Source: an uncultured Flavobacterium sp. | Lineage (GTDB): Bacteria; Bacteroidota; Bacteroidia; Flavobacteriales; Flavobacteriaceae | Length of the DNA stretch: 23,020 nucleotides | Assembly (NCBI RefSeq): GCF_946481155.1 | Contig: NZ_CAMLMK010000044.1 | Location: 1-23,020 of the forward strand | Direction: 5' to 3' | Shown here: piece by piece, positions 1 through 7,399 of the stretch | Layout of the letters: every line of letters starts with the position of its first letter | How positions within the stretch are numbered: position 1 is the stretch's first letter | The notes under the pieces: generated by a model | The model's database searches: none | Told to the model about the DNA's origin: nothing | The model's input: the letters and a program-made list of their open reading frames with translations, nothing else | Position numbers and translations under genes: made by a program

Positions 1-34
1 TAAGTTTGAAAATAATTAAATCAAGTACTGTAAG

Positions 35-62
35 GGAGACCCGTTAAAAGGTCTCCTTTTTT
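35..62 (+). terminator. Intrinsic terminator of a gene upstream of the window
   Basis: A perfect 7-bp stem, GGAGACC (35-41) with GGTCTCC (50-56), has an 8-nt loop and is followed by six Ts. On the plus strand this is a textbook intrinsic terminator, so it probably ends a gene lying left of the window; the TAA at positions 1-3 could be its stop codon, but the frame cannot be checked. Its T-tract overlaps the stop codon of the convergent PhzF gene, and an A-tract before the stem gives some terminator potential on the minus strand too. Confidence 0.8.
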
Positions 63-855
63 ATTTGTCGTACTCAACTTCAATTTCTCCAATAAGATAA
101 GTCTTCGCCTGTCCGGTGATGTCAACCCTTTCGTTTAAGTAAGTACAGGTTAGATGCCCTTTCCGTTTAGATAACTGGATCGCCGACAATTCTTTTTTGC
201 CAAGTTTTTTAGACCAATAGGGTGTTAAAATTGTATGTGCGGAACCTGTTACCGGATCTTCGGGAATGCCAAATTGGGGCGCAAAATACCGTGAGACAAA
301 ATCGGAATTATAGCCCGGAGCCGTTATAATTGCGCCGCGGGATTCGGCCTGGGCAATGAGGTTTAAATCGGGAATAATGGCTTCTATCTCTTGTTGGTTC
401 TTAAAAACCAGCATATAATCCAATACACCTTTGTAAGCTTCAATAGGTTTTATATTGAAAGCCTCATTTAAAAAAGAAGGAATGGCTATCTGTTTGTAAG
501 TATCTGTAGGGAAATCCAAAGTCAGGTATTCTTTTTCTTTACGGACACTCAGGAAGCCGCTTCTGGATTGAAACGTAACGGAATCTTCGGGATAATTTAG
601 ATGATTGAACAACACGTGTGCTGTGGCTAAAGTTGCATGTCCGCACAAATCGACTTCGGCAGTAGGAGTGAACCACCGGATGTGAAATCCTTCTTTTTCT
701 TTGATAAAAAAAGCGGTTTCGGAAAGATTATTTTCGGCGGCAATATTCTGCATAAGCGTCTCGGGAAGCCAATTCTCCAGCGGACAAACGGCTGCCGGAT
801 TTCCGGAAAACAATTCGCCCGCAAAAGCATCCACCTGAAATAGTTTGATTTTCAT
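61..855 (-). CDS. PhzF family isomerase/epimerase
   Basis: This 264-residue protein belongs to the PhzF / diaminopimelate-epimerase-fold family, whose members isomerise small, often amino-acid-derived substrates. The characterised member PhzF acts in phenazine synthesis. Visible family signatures are an N-terminal FQVDAF, the NLSET motif whose Glu46 matches the catalytic glutamate of PhzF, a CGHAT motif near residue 72 that opens the second helix, and GIPEDPVTGSAH at about 196-207. The length is normal for the family (260-300). No phenazine genes are nearby, so the substrate is unknown and a phenazine role should not be assumed. The ATG at 855 is the first start and places the protein end-to-end with its family. 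It is divergent from the hydrolase lipoprotein gene. Confidence 0.9.
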   Translation of the reverse strand: MKIKLFQVDAFAGELFSGNPAAVCPLENWLPETLMQNIAAENNLSETAFFIKEKEGFHIRWFTPTAEVDLCGHATLATAHVLFNHLNYPEDSVTFQSRSGFLSVRKEKEYLTLDFPTDTYKQIAIPSFLNEAFNIKPIEAYKGVLDYMLVFKNQQEIEAIIPDLNLIAQAESRGAIITAPGYNSDFVSRYFAPQFGIPEDPVTGSAHTILTPYWSKKLGKKELSAIQLSKRKGHLTCTYLNERVDITGQAKTYLIGEIEVEYDK

Positions 856-1028
856 AGTTGTTGTTTATTTTACAAATCTCCGTCGAGATATTATATGAAA
901 AGTTTTATTTATTCTGCTAATATAAAAAGAAAGAATTTCTGTAGGAACGCAATTTCAGAATCATCACAAATCATTGAATTATATAACTTTAAAACGGAAT
1001 TCTGCAACTGTAGCAATTCATTTACGGC

Positions 1029-1036
1029 TAACTTTG
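1029..1036 (+). promoter_or_regulatory. -7 element TAACTTTG for the hydrolase lipoprotein gene
   Basis: TAACTTTG is an exact match to the Bacteroidota TAnnTTTG -7 element and sits 28 nt before the ATG at 1065. The matching -33 TTTG is not clear (only a weak TTCTG about 24 nt upstream), so this rests on the -7 box alone. Confidence 0.5.
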
Positions 1037-1064
1037 TAATTTAAACTAAATACAAATCTGTTGT

Positions 1065-2003
1065 ATGCGCAAAATTCTATACATATTCAGCATTTTCTTT
1101 TTTCTGTCTGCCTGTGACATACTGAAGAAGCATAAATTTGATGATGTGGTTTTTAGGAGCAGAACAGAAAAACACCATTATATCAAGGCATACAATAAAT
1201 CGCTAACGTTGTGGACGGTTCCCTATACAGAAGAAGATGTCAAAACAAGCTTTGGTAGTGCTCACGTAATTTTAAGCGGCCCCAAAGAAGCGCCACCACT
1301 TGTATTACTCCATGGAATGAATGCCAGTTCGACCATGTGGTTTCCTAATATTGCGGCACTGTCAAAAAACAGAAGGGTTTATGCTATTGATTTTCTGACC
1401 GAGCCGGGCAAATCAGTTTCACAAGGGAAAACGCTTTCAAAAGAAGAAATAGTACTTTGGTATAACGAGATTTTCAAGCATTATCAACTTAAGAATATTG
1501 AAGTGGTTGGAGCTTCCGGAGGGGGATGGAATGCTGTATTGCTGGCTATTCATGACGAGAGTAAAATAAAAAAAATGGTTTTGCTGGGTCCGGCGCAGAC
1601 TTTCGAAACCGTCGATGAAAGGATAAAAGCTTCTTCCGTTGTAATGATGAAACTATTCCCCAGCAAGAAAAAATGGGATAAGACCCTCAAGAAATTTTCC
1701 AATGATCCCAAGAAAATACCAACTGTTTATAAAAGACAATCGTATTTGGCTTATAAGACTAAAATAGGATCTAATTTTTGGAAAATGCAGCCTTTTTCAG
1801 AGGATGAACTTAAGAAGATTAAAATTCCTGTTTTGGTATTAACCGGAGACAAGGATATTATGAATTCGCCAGATGGCCATAAAAAAGCTGAAAAGTTACT
1901 TCCGAACTATAAAGGCGAGGTTATCCCTAACGCAGGGCATTTCCTTACCGTTGATCAGGCGGAAATCGTAAATAAAAAAGTTGTTGACTTTTTAGGCAAA
2001 TAA
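1065..2003 (+). CDS. Alpha/beta hydrolase lipoprotein
   Basis: A 312-residue alpha/beta-hydrolase-fold enzyme with an N-terminal lipoprotein signal: hydrophobic stretch at residues 5-14, lipobox LSAC with acylated Cys17. It is therefore likely anchored to a membrane facing the periplasm. The fold motifs are ordered as expected: oxyanion HGMN at about 83, nucleophile elbow GASGG with Ser151, acid candidate Asp264 in TGDKD, and catalytic His292 in NAGHF. This is a complete Ser-Asp-His triad, so the enzyme is probably active, but the substrate (ester, lactone or other) cannot be read from sequence. It is convergent with the SnoaL-like gene, whose stop codon lies only 6 nt away, and I see no clear terminator between the two. 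Confidence 0.88.
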   Translation: MRKILYIFSIFFFLSACDILKKHKFDDVVFRSRTEKHHYIKAYNKSLTLWTVPYTEEDVKTSFGSAHVILSGPKEAPPLVLLHGMNASSTMWFPNIAALSKNRRVYAIDFLTEPGKSVSQGKTLSKEEIVLWYNEIFKHYQLKNIEVVGASGGGWNAVLLAIHDESKIKKMVLLGPAQTFETVDERIKASSVVMMKLFPSKKKWDKTLKKFSNDPKKIPTVYKRQSYLAYKTKIGSNFWKMQPFSEDELKKIKIPVLVLTGDKDIMNSPDGHKKAEKLLPNYKGEVIPNAGHFLTVDQAEIVNKKVVDFLGK

Positions 2004-2009
2004 GACCTG

Positions 2010-2372
2010 TCAAATGATAAAAATATCTTTGTTCATCTGATAAGTAGTTAGTTTTTTTATTTTGCCGTTTTCCATTTCAAAAACATCACAGAATAGGGCA
2101 TCCATCAGGCCACCGGATTTTATTTTGCATTGCACGGCACCTTCTGCGATTACAATATTGTTTTCTTCGATCATTTTTATAATCTGAATAGTGGGCGTTC
2201 CTTCGAAAAGATCATTCGTGATTTCTTTGTCGAAGGCTTGTTTTCCTTCAATGTCAATAAAACCGGGCATATACCAGATAATGTCATCGGTTAAGAGGGA
2301 AAGGATTTTTTCGCGATCACCAGCCATGAATCCGTCCATGTATTTGGCTACTGTTTTCTTATTCTCTGTCAT
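2010..2372 (-). CDS. SnoaL-like / NTF2-fold small protein
   Basis: This 120-residue protein has the pattern of the SnoaL-like polyketide-cyclase / NTF2 fold: an N-terminal helix (KKTVAKYMDGFMAGD), then LLTDDIIWYMPG, and later beta strands ending in GKIKKLTTYQMN. Family members are cone-shaped barrels that act as small enzymes, as stress-related proteins of unknown role, or as ligand-binding subunits. Its ATG overlaps the stop of the response-regulator gene in an ATGA tetranucleotide, so translation is probably coupled and the gene is the last member of the kinase-regulator-SnoaL operon. The substrate or function is unknown. A regulatory ligand-sensing role in the operon is possible but only inferred. 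Confidence 0.75.
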   Translation of the reverse strand: MTENKKTVAKYMDGFMAGDREKILSLLTDDIIWYMPGFIDIEGKQAFDKEITNDLFEGTPTIQIIKMIEENNIVIAEGAVQCKIKSGGLMDALFCDVFEMENGKIKKLTTYQMNKDIFII

Positions 2373-2790
2373 GATTCCTTTTGTTTATATGGTTTGTTAC
2401 GGGATATCAGTTTTTCAAATTCTTCCACCGGAAGCGGCTTACTTACTATTTCTTTTACGTAGGTATTATTTTTCGCCTTTCGGATATCATTCGAATCCAG
2501 CGTTGAAGAGAGCATTATGATTTGGGTATCTCTTTTGATCTCTTCGGAAAGCAATTCATAAGCCGATAGGAATCCAAATCCGTCCATTTCCGGCATTCGG
2601 ATGTCTAAAAGGATTACCAAAATGACTTTGTTGTTTTTTTTCGATGTTCTTGTAGCCATTCAATACCTTCTTTGCCGTTGTTTGCAATAATGATTTCAGT
2701 AACGCCAAGCTTTCTTTTTAATAATTGGCTTGTGATAAACTGGTCGATCATATTGTCTTCTATCAGCAAAAAGAGATAATCAGCTTCCAT
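2369..2790 (-). pseudogene. Single-domain response regulator split by a -1 frameshift in an A8 run
   Basis: A CheY-like receiver is encoded in two frames. The N-terminal part starts at ATG 2790 and carries the acidic pocket ED (residues 11-12); it runs into a TAA at 2616-2614 after 58 codons. The C-terminal part lies in the -1 frame and carries the phosphoacceptor Asp in LLDIRMPEMDG, a conserved Ser in MLSS, and the Lys in SKPLP. The switch occurs at eight consecutive A residues (minus strand, 2641-2634). Adding one A, or a -1 slip on A-AAA-AAA, gives a 140-residue receiver with Asp63, Ser95 and Lys118. No output domain is present. The start overlaps the kinase stop by 11 nt and the end overlaps the SnoaL gene by 4 nt, so it is embedded in a coupled operon. 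It may be a recent mutation, a sequencing or assembly error, or real slippage; the sequence alone cannot decide. Confidence 0.82.
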
Positions 2791-4204
2791 TGGGTTTGGG
2801 TATTGTTACTGTGAATTTAGTCCCCACATTAATTTCCGAATTGACCCTAATATCTCCATTGAGGTTTTCTGCGGCTTCTTTTGCGATGTAGAGTCCCAAC
2901 CCGGAGCCCATATTGTTGTTGGTCACAAAAAACATTTCAAAAATCCGGTTTTTGTACTCGTCTTTAATCCCGATGCCATTGTCTTCAATCTCGATTTGGT
3001 AGGAGGAATCGTTGTTTGAAGCTTTGATGGAAATAAAGCGTTTCATTTTCGCCTTATCGGAATATTTTATGGCATTTGACACTAAGTTATTCAAAATAAT
3101 CTTCAGTCGAACGCTGTCGCTGTATATTTTATCAATAGCCAGTTCTTTTTTTATGTCGATGGTATTAGCTTCTTTAATGTGCTGGTGCTGAGCGACTACT
3201 TCATCAATCAGACAATCCAGGTTGATAAGTTCCTGCACATGTTCCTTTCTTTTATTTCGGGAATAATCGATAATGTCTGATATAAATTGATCCTGCATGG
3301 TAAGGCTTTCGTGCATCAACGCTAAATAGTCCCTGATCTTCTTTACATCATCTTCGTCCCTGGCAATTTCTATCAGTCCTTTTAATGAGGTAATAGGTGA
3401 TCTTAAATCGTGGGAAGCGCTGTATACGAATTTGTCGAGTTCCTTATTGGCCACTATCAGGTTTTCGTTCTGTACCTCGGTCTCGTGCATGGAAAGCCAA
3501 AGCTTTTTTACCATAATGGAATAGTAAATACTTCCGCTACTGATAATGAGTAAAATAAAGAAAATGTTGGTGAAAATAAGATAGTCCCTGATGGCACGCG
3601 TCCCATGACCCAATGTATTGGAAAAATTCCTTTCCTTGATGTTTAATAAATCACTTATCGAACTGATTTTATTCAGGTAGCGTTCTCTGGAGGCAGTATC
3701 TAACGCATTGGCTTTTATTTTCGGATGTACTTCATCACCAATGGCGGCCAGCCGGATTATCAGTTGATCGGCTTCTTCCCATTCTTTAATAGCCTTCGCA
3801 AGAAAAGGAACCGACTTGAAATTTTTGTACAGCCAAATCATGGCATCTAAATCCGCTTCATGATTACGACCGGCTCTTAGCGCTTTTTTAATTTCTTCGG
3901 TATCAGAATTATTGCTGAGCGCGATTCTGGCAATTCCATCACTCTGCGGAACCAGGAGCTCTTCCTTAAAGGAAAACCAGTGGTTTTCGTCCTTGGTATA
4001 CAGGTAAGTGATAAGGTGTCGGGTGGCATCTTTTTGCGCTTTGGAGTAATGCGATTCCCCGTTTACATAGGCTCTGTTTGCTGAAAGGATTTTAATTGTG
4101 AAATAATTGATGAATATCAGCATAGCACACGAGAGCAGTACTATCAGCAAGAGGAGAAAAACATTGGGTAGCTTGAATTTCTCTATAATTTTGCGTTTCG
4201 TCAT
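2780..4204 (-). CDS. Membrane sensor histidine kinase
   Basis: A sensor kinase of 474 residues from the ATG at 4204. A TTG 33 nt upstream would give 485, but the ATG directly before the basic TKRKIIEKFK stretch is preferred. The layout (numbered from the ATG) is a first membrane segment at about 15-35, a roughly 170-residue extracytoplasmic helical sensor region, a second membrane segment at about 208-232, a short coiled linker, then the HisKA domain with H-box SASHDLRSP (His265) and the HATPase domain with N-box NNLVSNAIKYS, G1 DNGIGI and G2 GSGLGL. All catalytic boxes are intact. The kinase would autophosphorylate and pass phosphate to the receiver encoded by the overlapping downstream gene, which is frameshifted in this sequence. 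The sensed signal is unknown. A plain HisKA kinase with no receiver or PAS domain is seen. Confidence 0.9.
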   Translation of the reverse strand: MTKRKIIEKFKLPNVFLLLLIVLLSCAMLIFINYFTIKILSANRAYVNGESHYSKAQKDATRHLITYLYTKDENHWFSFKEELLVPQSDGIARIALSNNSDTEEIKKALRAGRNHEADLDAMIWLYKNFKSVPFLAKAIKEWEEADQLIIRLAAIGDEVHPKIKANALDTASRERYLNKISSISDLLNIKERNFSNTLGHGTRAIRDYLIFTNIFFILLIISSGSIYYSIMVKKLWLSMHETEVQNENLIVANKELDKFVYSASHDLRSPITSLKGLIEIARDEDDVKKIRDYLALMHESLTMQDQFISDIIDYSRNKRKEHVQELINLDCLIDEVVAQHQHIKEANTIDIKKELAIDKIYSDSVRLKIILNNLVSNAIKYSDKAKMKRFISIKASNNDSSYQIEIEDNGIGIKDEYKNRIFEMFFVTNNNMGSGLGLYIAKEAAENLNGDIRVNSEINVGTKFTVTIPKPNGS

Positions 4205-4319
4205 ATACTTAACAATTAAATTATGAAATAAAATCAAACAGCCCTAAGTTACAAATTTTCGCATAATAAAACCTATTGCGGTAAGAATTTTATTATCTAT
4301 GAAGAATTCAAAGCTTTTT

Positions 4320-5159
4320 TTACGCTTCGAGCAAGGTTTCGATATCGAACTTTTTCATTTTAAGAAATGCCTGAACTACTCTTTGGGATCGTTCGGGGTC
4401 TTTCATCAGTTCGCCTAAAACTTTAGGAACTACCTGCCAGGAAACGCCATATTTGTCTTTTAGCCAGCCACATTGGCTTTCCTGACCACCCTCAGTTAGC
4501 TTGTTCCAATAATAATCGATTTCATTCTGATTGTTGCATTGTATTACCAGTGAAATCCCTTCACTGAAGGCAAAGCCATGCGCGATACCACTGTCCATGG
4601 CCATAAAAACATTATCTCCCAATGAAAATTGCGCATGTTTTATAGTCCCGGGAACATCATGCTCATTTTCCCCATATCTTAAAATACCCCTGATGTCGGA
4701 ATTTTCAAATATAGAGGTGTAAAAAGTAATAGCTTCTTCAGCCTTGCCGTGCACTTTTTCCGTAAACATAAGTGTAGGGGTAAACTTTTGGCCTACATCA
4801 GCCAACTTGCCGAAAGACAATTGCCAGCTGATACCAAATTTATCCTGCACCCAACCGTATTTTTCGCTCCATTCGTATTTGTCCAAAGGCATTAGCACCG
4901 AACCACCTTTTATCAAAGCGTTCCATGCCTTGTCAAGTTCCGCTTCGGTTTCGCAGACTACAAAAAAGGATATGGAAGGGTTACTCTTAAATTCCGGTCC
5001 GCCATTGAGACACATGAATTTCTGGCCGGAAGATTCAAACACCACCACTATTGGATTTTCATCCGTAATTTTAGTATCATTGAAAACCGAGCAGTAGAAG
5101 TCGGCAGCTTCTTTGGCTTTAAAATCGAACCAAAGACACGGATAGATGAGATTTTTCAT
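4320..5159 (-). CDS. Tandem PhnB-like VOC superfamily protein
   Basis: A 279-residue protein made of two PhnB-type glyoxalase/VOC domains in tandem: roughly residues 3-118 (opening with PCLWFDFKAKEAADFYCSVF) and 126-245 (TPTLMFTEKVHGKAEEAITFYTSIF). Each ends in the characteristic DK(F/Y)GxSWQ strand. The family is often mislabelled 3-demethylubiquinone methyltransferase, but no SAM-binding motif is present. VOC domains are metal-binding or drug-binding beta-alpha-beta-beta-beta modules, and the substrate here cannot be assigned. It lies 67 nt downstream of another VOC gene on the same strand, with AHSA1 upstream, so the three may form an operon. That gap contains a weak TATATTGC box, so it may also have its own promoter. 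A C-terminal helix (about 246-279) extends past the second domain. Confidence 0.85.
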   Translation of the reverse strand: MKNLIYPCLWFDFKAKEAADFYCSVFNDTKITDENPIVVVFESSGQKFMCLNGGPEFKSNPSISFFVVCETEAELDKAWNALIKGGSVLMPLDKYEWSEKYGWVQDKFGISWQLSFGKLADVGQKFTPTLMFTEKVHGKAEEAITFYTSIFENSDIRGILRYGENEHDVPGTIKHAQFSLGDNVFMAMDSGIAHGFAFSEGISLVIQCNNQNEIDYYWNKLTEGGQESQCGWLKDKYGVSWQVVPKVLGELMKDPERSQRVVQAFLKMKKFDIETLLEA

Positions 5160-5226
5160 GATAAATGTCTATTTTGTTTACGATACGTCCCAGCAATATA
5201 AACGCAGAATAATGGAGCAATCGTAT

Positions 5227-5634
5227 TTATTGTTTTGGGAATTGGCTCATATCCATATAAAAAACTTCCCAGAAATTCCCGTCAGGATCTTCGAAGCTTC
5301 TTTGTTGCATAAAGCCATGGTCTTTTGGCTCAGTAGGTTCAGTGCCTCCTGCTTTTAAAGCATTATCGGCCATTTTATTCATTTTTGCCACACTTTCCAG
5401 GGAAATAGAATTGATCACGCTGGTGGTTTTTGTGGTGTCTCCCATTTCTTTTTTAATGAAGCCTTTAAAGCGCTCATGGGTAAGAAGCATCACAAAGATT
5501 TCTTCACTGAACACCATGCAGGCTGCACTTTCGTCGGTGAATTGCGGGTTGTTGGTAAATCCTATTTTGGTGTAAAAATCAATGGCTTTTGCCAGATCTT
5601 TTACTGGTAGGTTGATAAAAATTTGTGTTCTCAT
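5227..5634 (-). CDS. VOC / glyoxalase-like protein
   Basis: This 135-residue single-domain VOC protein opens with INLPVKDLAKAIDFYTKIGF and closes with FEDPDGNFWEVFYMD, which mark the two beta-alpha-beta-beta-beta halves of a glyoxalase-like fold. The FxDPDGxxWE motif supplies the usual metal-ligand Glu position of the superfamily. The substrate is unknown; relatives are annotated as glyoxalase/bleomycin resistance/extradiol dioxygenase proteins. It starts 8 nt after the AHSA1 stop, so the two are almost certainly cotranscribed and probably translated in sequence. The start ATG at 5634 directly precedes the first beta strand, as expected. Confidence 0.88.
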   Translation of the reverse strand: MRTQIFINLPVKDLAKAIDFYTKIGFTNNPQFTDESAACMVFSEEIFVMLLTHERFKGFIKKEMGDTTKTTSVINSISLESVAKMNKMADNALKAGGTEPTEPKDHGFMQQRSFEDPDGNFWEVFYMDMSQFPKQ

Positions 5635-5642
5635 ATCAGTAA

Positions 5643-6068
5643 TTAATTGGATTCAGCATATTTCTTGAAGCTGTCGAGTATTGCCTGCCAGCCACCCTGC
5701 TGCATATCCTTTGGGTTTTCCTCTTCGGCTTCGAAACTTTCCGTTACTATTGTTTTATCGTCTTTAGGTTCAAAAGTGATTTTCACTTTCCTTCCGTCGG
5801 CGATAGTGTATTCAATAAGTTCATGGTTTCTGATGGTGTCGTAACTGCCTTCAAAATCAAAACCGAAGCTTTTGTCTTTTGCTTCCATTCTGAAATTGAA
5901 TTTGCCATTCGGTCGTAAGTCGTTGATTGCTTTTGGTGTATGCCAGTCTTCAGACGCATTATTCCATTGTGTAATGTGTTCCGGATTTGTCCAAAGTTCC
6001 CAAGTTTTTTCTACCGGGGCATTAACTGTTGAGGTAACCGTGAGCGTTGTTTTTTGAGTAGTTGCCAT
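5643..6068 (-). CDS. SRPBCC / AHSA1-domain protein
   Basis: A 141-residue member of the activator-of-Hsp90-ATPase-homologue (AHSA1) branch of the START/SRPBCC fold. Family hallmarks are visible: the first strand VTSTVNAPVEKTWELWTNPEHITQWN, the strand containing FNFRMEAKDKSFGFDFEGSY, and the C-terminal helix MQQGGWQAILDSFKKYAES. These proteins bind hydrophobic ligands in a deep cavity; in Bacteroidota they commonly sit beside VOC genes, as here, with no assigned reaction. It is the first gene of a minus-strand unit continuing into the VOC genes and is divergent from rluE. No signal peptide is present, so it should be cytoplasmic. Confidence 0.9.
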   Translation of the reverse strand: MATTQKTTLTVTSTVNAPVEKTWELWTNPEHITQWNNASEDWHTPKAINDLRPNGKFNFRMEAKDKSFGFDFEGSYDTIRNHELIEYTIADGRKVKITFEPKDDKTIVTESFEAEEENPKDMQQGGWQAILDSFKKYAESN

Positions 6069-6275
6069 ATATTTATTTTAAAGATTGTCTGTCTGAAAAA
6101 AAATTAGGAGTATAAAAGTACGATAGGTTTTTGAATTCTATGTTAAGAAATATAAGTTTTTTCGTCGTAATTCGCGATTTTCGGGGCAAATGGTATTTAA
6201 ATCCGATGATCTGCTAAATCCATAAAATTGCTAAGCAGATAAAATAGAAACTGTACTTTTACAAAAAAAAACAGC

Positions 6276-6842
6276 ATGCACCGACATTTCCTGCTTCACA
6301 AGCCGCATGGCTACCTGAGCCAATTCATTTACGAGAAGAAGCGCCCGAAAAAGAAGCTGGGGGAGTTGTTTGATTTTCCAGAAGGAATAATGGCGATTGG
6401 CCGTCTGGATGAAGATTCTGAAGGCTTACTGCTGCTGACTACCGATGGCATGATGAGTGAAATCGTAAGAAGCAAAACGGTAGAAAAGGAATATTTCGCA
6501 CAAGTGGATGGCATCATTACGCAAGCAGCTGTCGAACGTTTAAAAAACGGTGTGGAGATCGGATTTAAAGGCATTCGTTACACCACCAAGCCATGCGAGG
6601 CAAGAATCATTGAGGAGTTGCCAAATTACATAGGAGAGGGCAGACGTATTCGCGACGAGCGCCATGGCCCGACAAGCTGGCTTTCGATAACTTTAACGGA
6701 AGGGAAATTCCGTCAGGTTCGAAAAATGACCGCCGCTGTTGGCTTACCTACATTGCGATTGATTCGCATTCGGGTAGGAGAGATTGGGCTGCACAATTTA
6801 AAAGCAGGAGAAGTTTTAGAAGTTACCGATTTTTTTAGTTGA
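6276..6842 (+). CDS. rluE: 23S rRNA pseudouridine synthase RluE-like
   Basis: A 188-residue pseudouridine synthase of the RsuA/RluB/E/F family. It lacks the N-terminal S4 domain, as RluE does. The catalytic motif GRLDEDSEGLLLLTTDG places the nucleophilic Asp at residue 45, and the later KPCEARI, SWLSITLTEGKFRQVRKM and LRLIRIRVGEI segments are standard family motifs. E. coli RluE modifies U2457 of 23S rRNA; the same target is expected here by family. The start HRHFLLHKPHGY is typical. A TACTTTTA box (6254-6261) close to the TAnnTTTG consensus lies only about 14 nt before the ATG, with a TTG 23 nt upstream of it, implying a very short 5' leader. It is followed 7 nt later by trmL, forming a two-gene RNA-modification operon. 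Confidence 0.92.
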   Translation: MHRHFLLHKPHGYLSQFIYEKKRPKKKLGELFDFPEGIMAIGRLDEDSEGLLLLTTDGMMSEIVRSKTVEKEYFAQVDGIITQAAVERLKNGVEIGFKGIRYTTKPCEARIIEELPNYIGEGRRIRDERHGPTSWLSITLTEGKFRQVRKMTAAVGLPTLRLIRIRVGEIGLHNLKAGEVLEVTDFFS

Positions 6843-6849
6843 TAAAAAC

Positions 6850-7305
6850 ATGTTGAACATCGTATTAGTGGAACCGGAAATCCCAAATAACACCGGAAAT
6901 ATTGGACGTTTGTGCGTTGGCACTGAAAGCCGTTTGCACCTGATTCATCCTTTTGGTTTTGAAATTAACGACAAAAATCTGAAGCGCTCCGGATTGGATT
7001 ATTGGGTGCATCTGGATTGGCATCAATATCAGAATGTTGCCGAATGGAAAGCACAACTACCAGATGAGTCGCGTGTTTTTTTAATGAGTTCGCATGCTGA
7101 TAAATCGTATCTTGAAGCAGAGTTTCAGGACGGGGACTGGCTGGTTTTTGGCAAAGAAAGTGTAGGCTTGAGCGAAGAAGTGCTAAGTCAGTTTGAAAAT
7201 CATCTGACGATTCCGATGTCGGATAAAATCCGAAGCTATAATATTGCCAACTCCGTTGCTTTTGTAACAGGCGAAGCAAAAAGACAGCTAAGTTTAAAAA
7301 AATAA
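6850..7305 (+). CDS. trmL: tRNA (cytidine/uridine-34-2'-O)-methyltransferase TrmL
   Basis: This 151-residue SPOUT-class methyltransferase matches TrmL (YibK) in length and motifs: N-terminal NIVLVEPEIPNNTGNIGR, then LIHPFGF, the knot motif VFGKESVGLSEE at about 99-110, and IPMSDKIRSYNIANSVAF at about 121-138. TrmL 2'-O-methylates the wobble nucleotide of the Leu tRNAs with CmAA and cmnm5UmAA anticodons using SAM. The canonical RSLNLSN is RSYNIAN here, a conservative variation. The enzyme is cytoplasmic and dimeric in the family. It sits directly after rluE and is probably cotranscribed. It is convergent with the downstream lipoprotein gene. Confidence 0.93.
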   Translation: MLNIVLVEPEIPNNTGNIGRLCVGTESRLHLIHPFGFEINDKNLKRSGLDYWVHLDWHQYQNVAEWKAQLPDESRVFLMSSHADKSYLEAEFQDGDWLVFGKESVGLSEEVLSQFENHLTIPMSDKIRSYNIANSVAFVTGEAKRQLSLKK

Positions 7306-7361
7306 TTGTTTTGCTGGCCGGCGTTTTTGTTTTGTTGTAGCAAAATCAATGAAAAAATCAT

Positions 7362-7394
7362 ATCCTGTAAAAGCGAAATGAACCTCTACAGGAT
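7362..7394 (-). terminator. Candidate terminator of the TTHB210-like lipoprotein gene
   Basis: An 8-bp perfect inverted repeat, ATCCTGTA (7362-7369) with TACAGGAT (7387-7394), and a 17-nt loop follow the stop codon of the minus-strand lipoprotein gene by a few bases. On the minus strand it is followed a few nt later by a TTTTTTC run. The loop is large and the T-run is not immediately adjacent, so this is a moderate call. Confidence 0.5.
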
Positions 7395-7399
7395 TCGAT

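Noticed and set aside
61..855. Phenazine biosynthesis role for the PhzF-like protein
   Set aside because: No other phenazine genes are present, and the family is mostly of unknown substrate.
2191..2520. Plus-strand open frame across the SnoaL-like and receiver genes
   Set aside because: It is antisense to two recognisable genes and its translation shows no domain or typical composition.
4320..5159. Annotation as 3-demethylubiquinone-9 3-methyltransferase
   Set aside because: The protein consists of two VOC domains without any SAM-binding motif; the name is a propagated family label.
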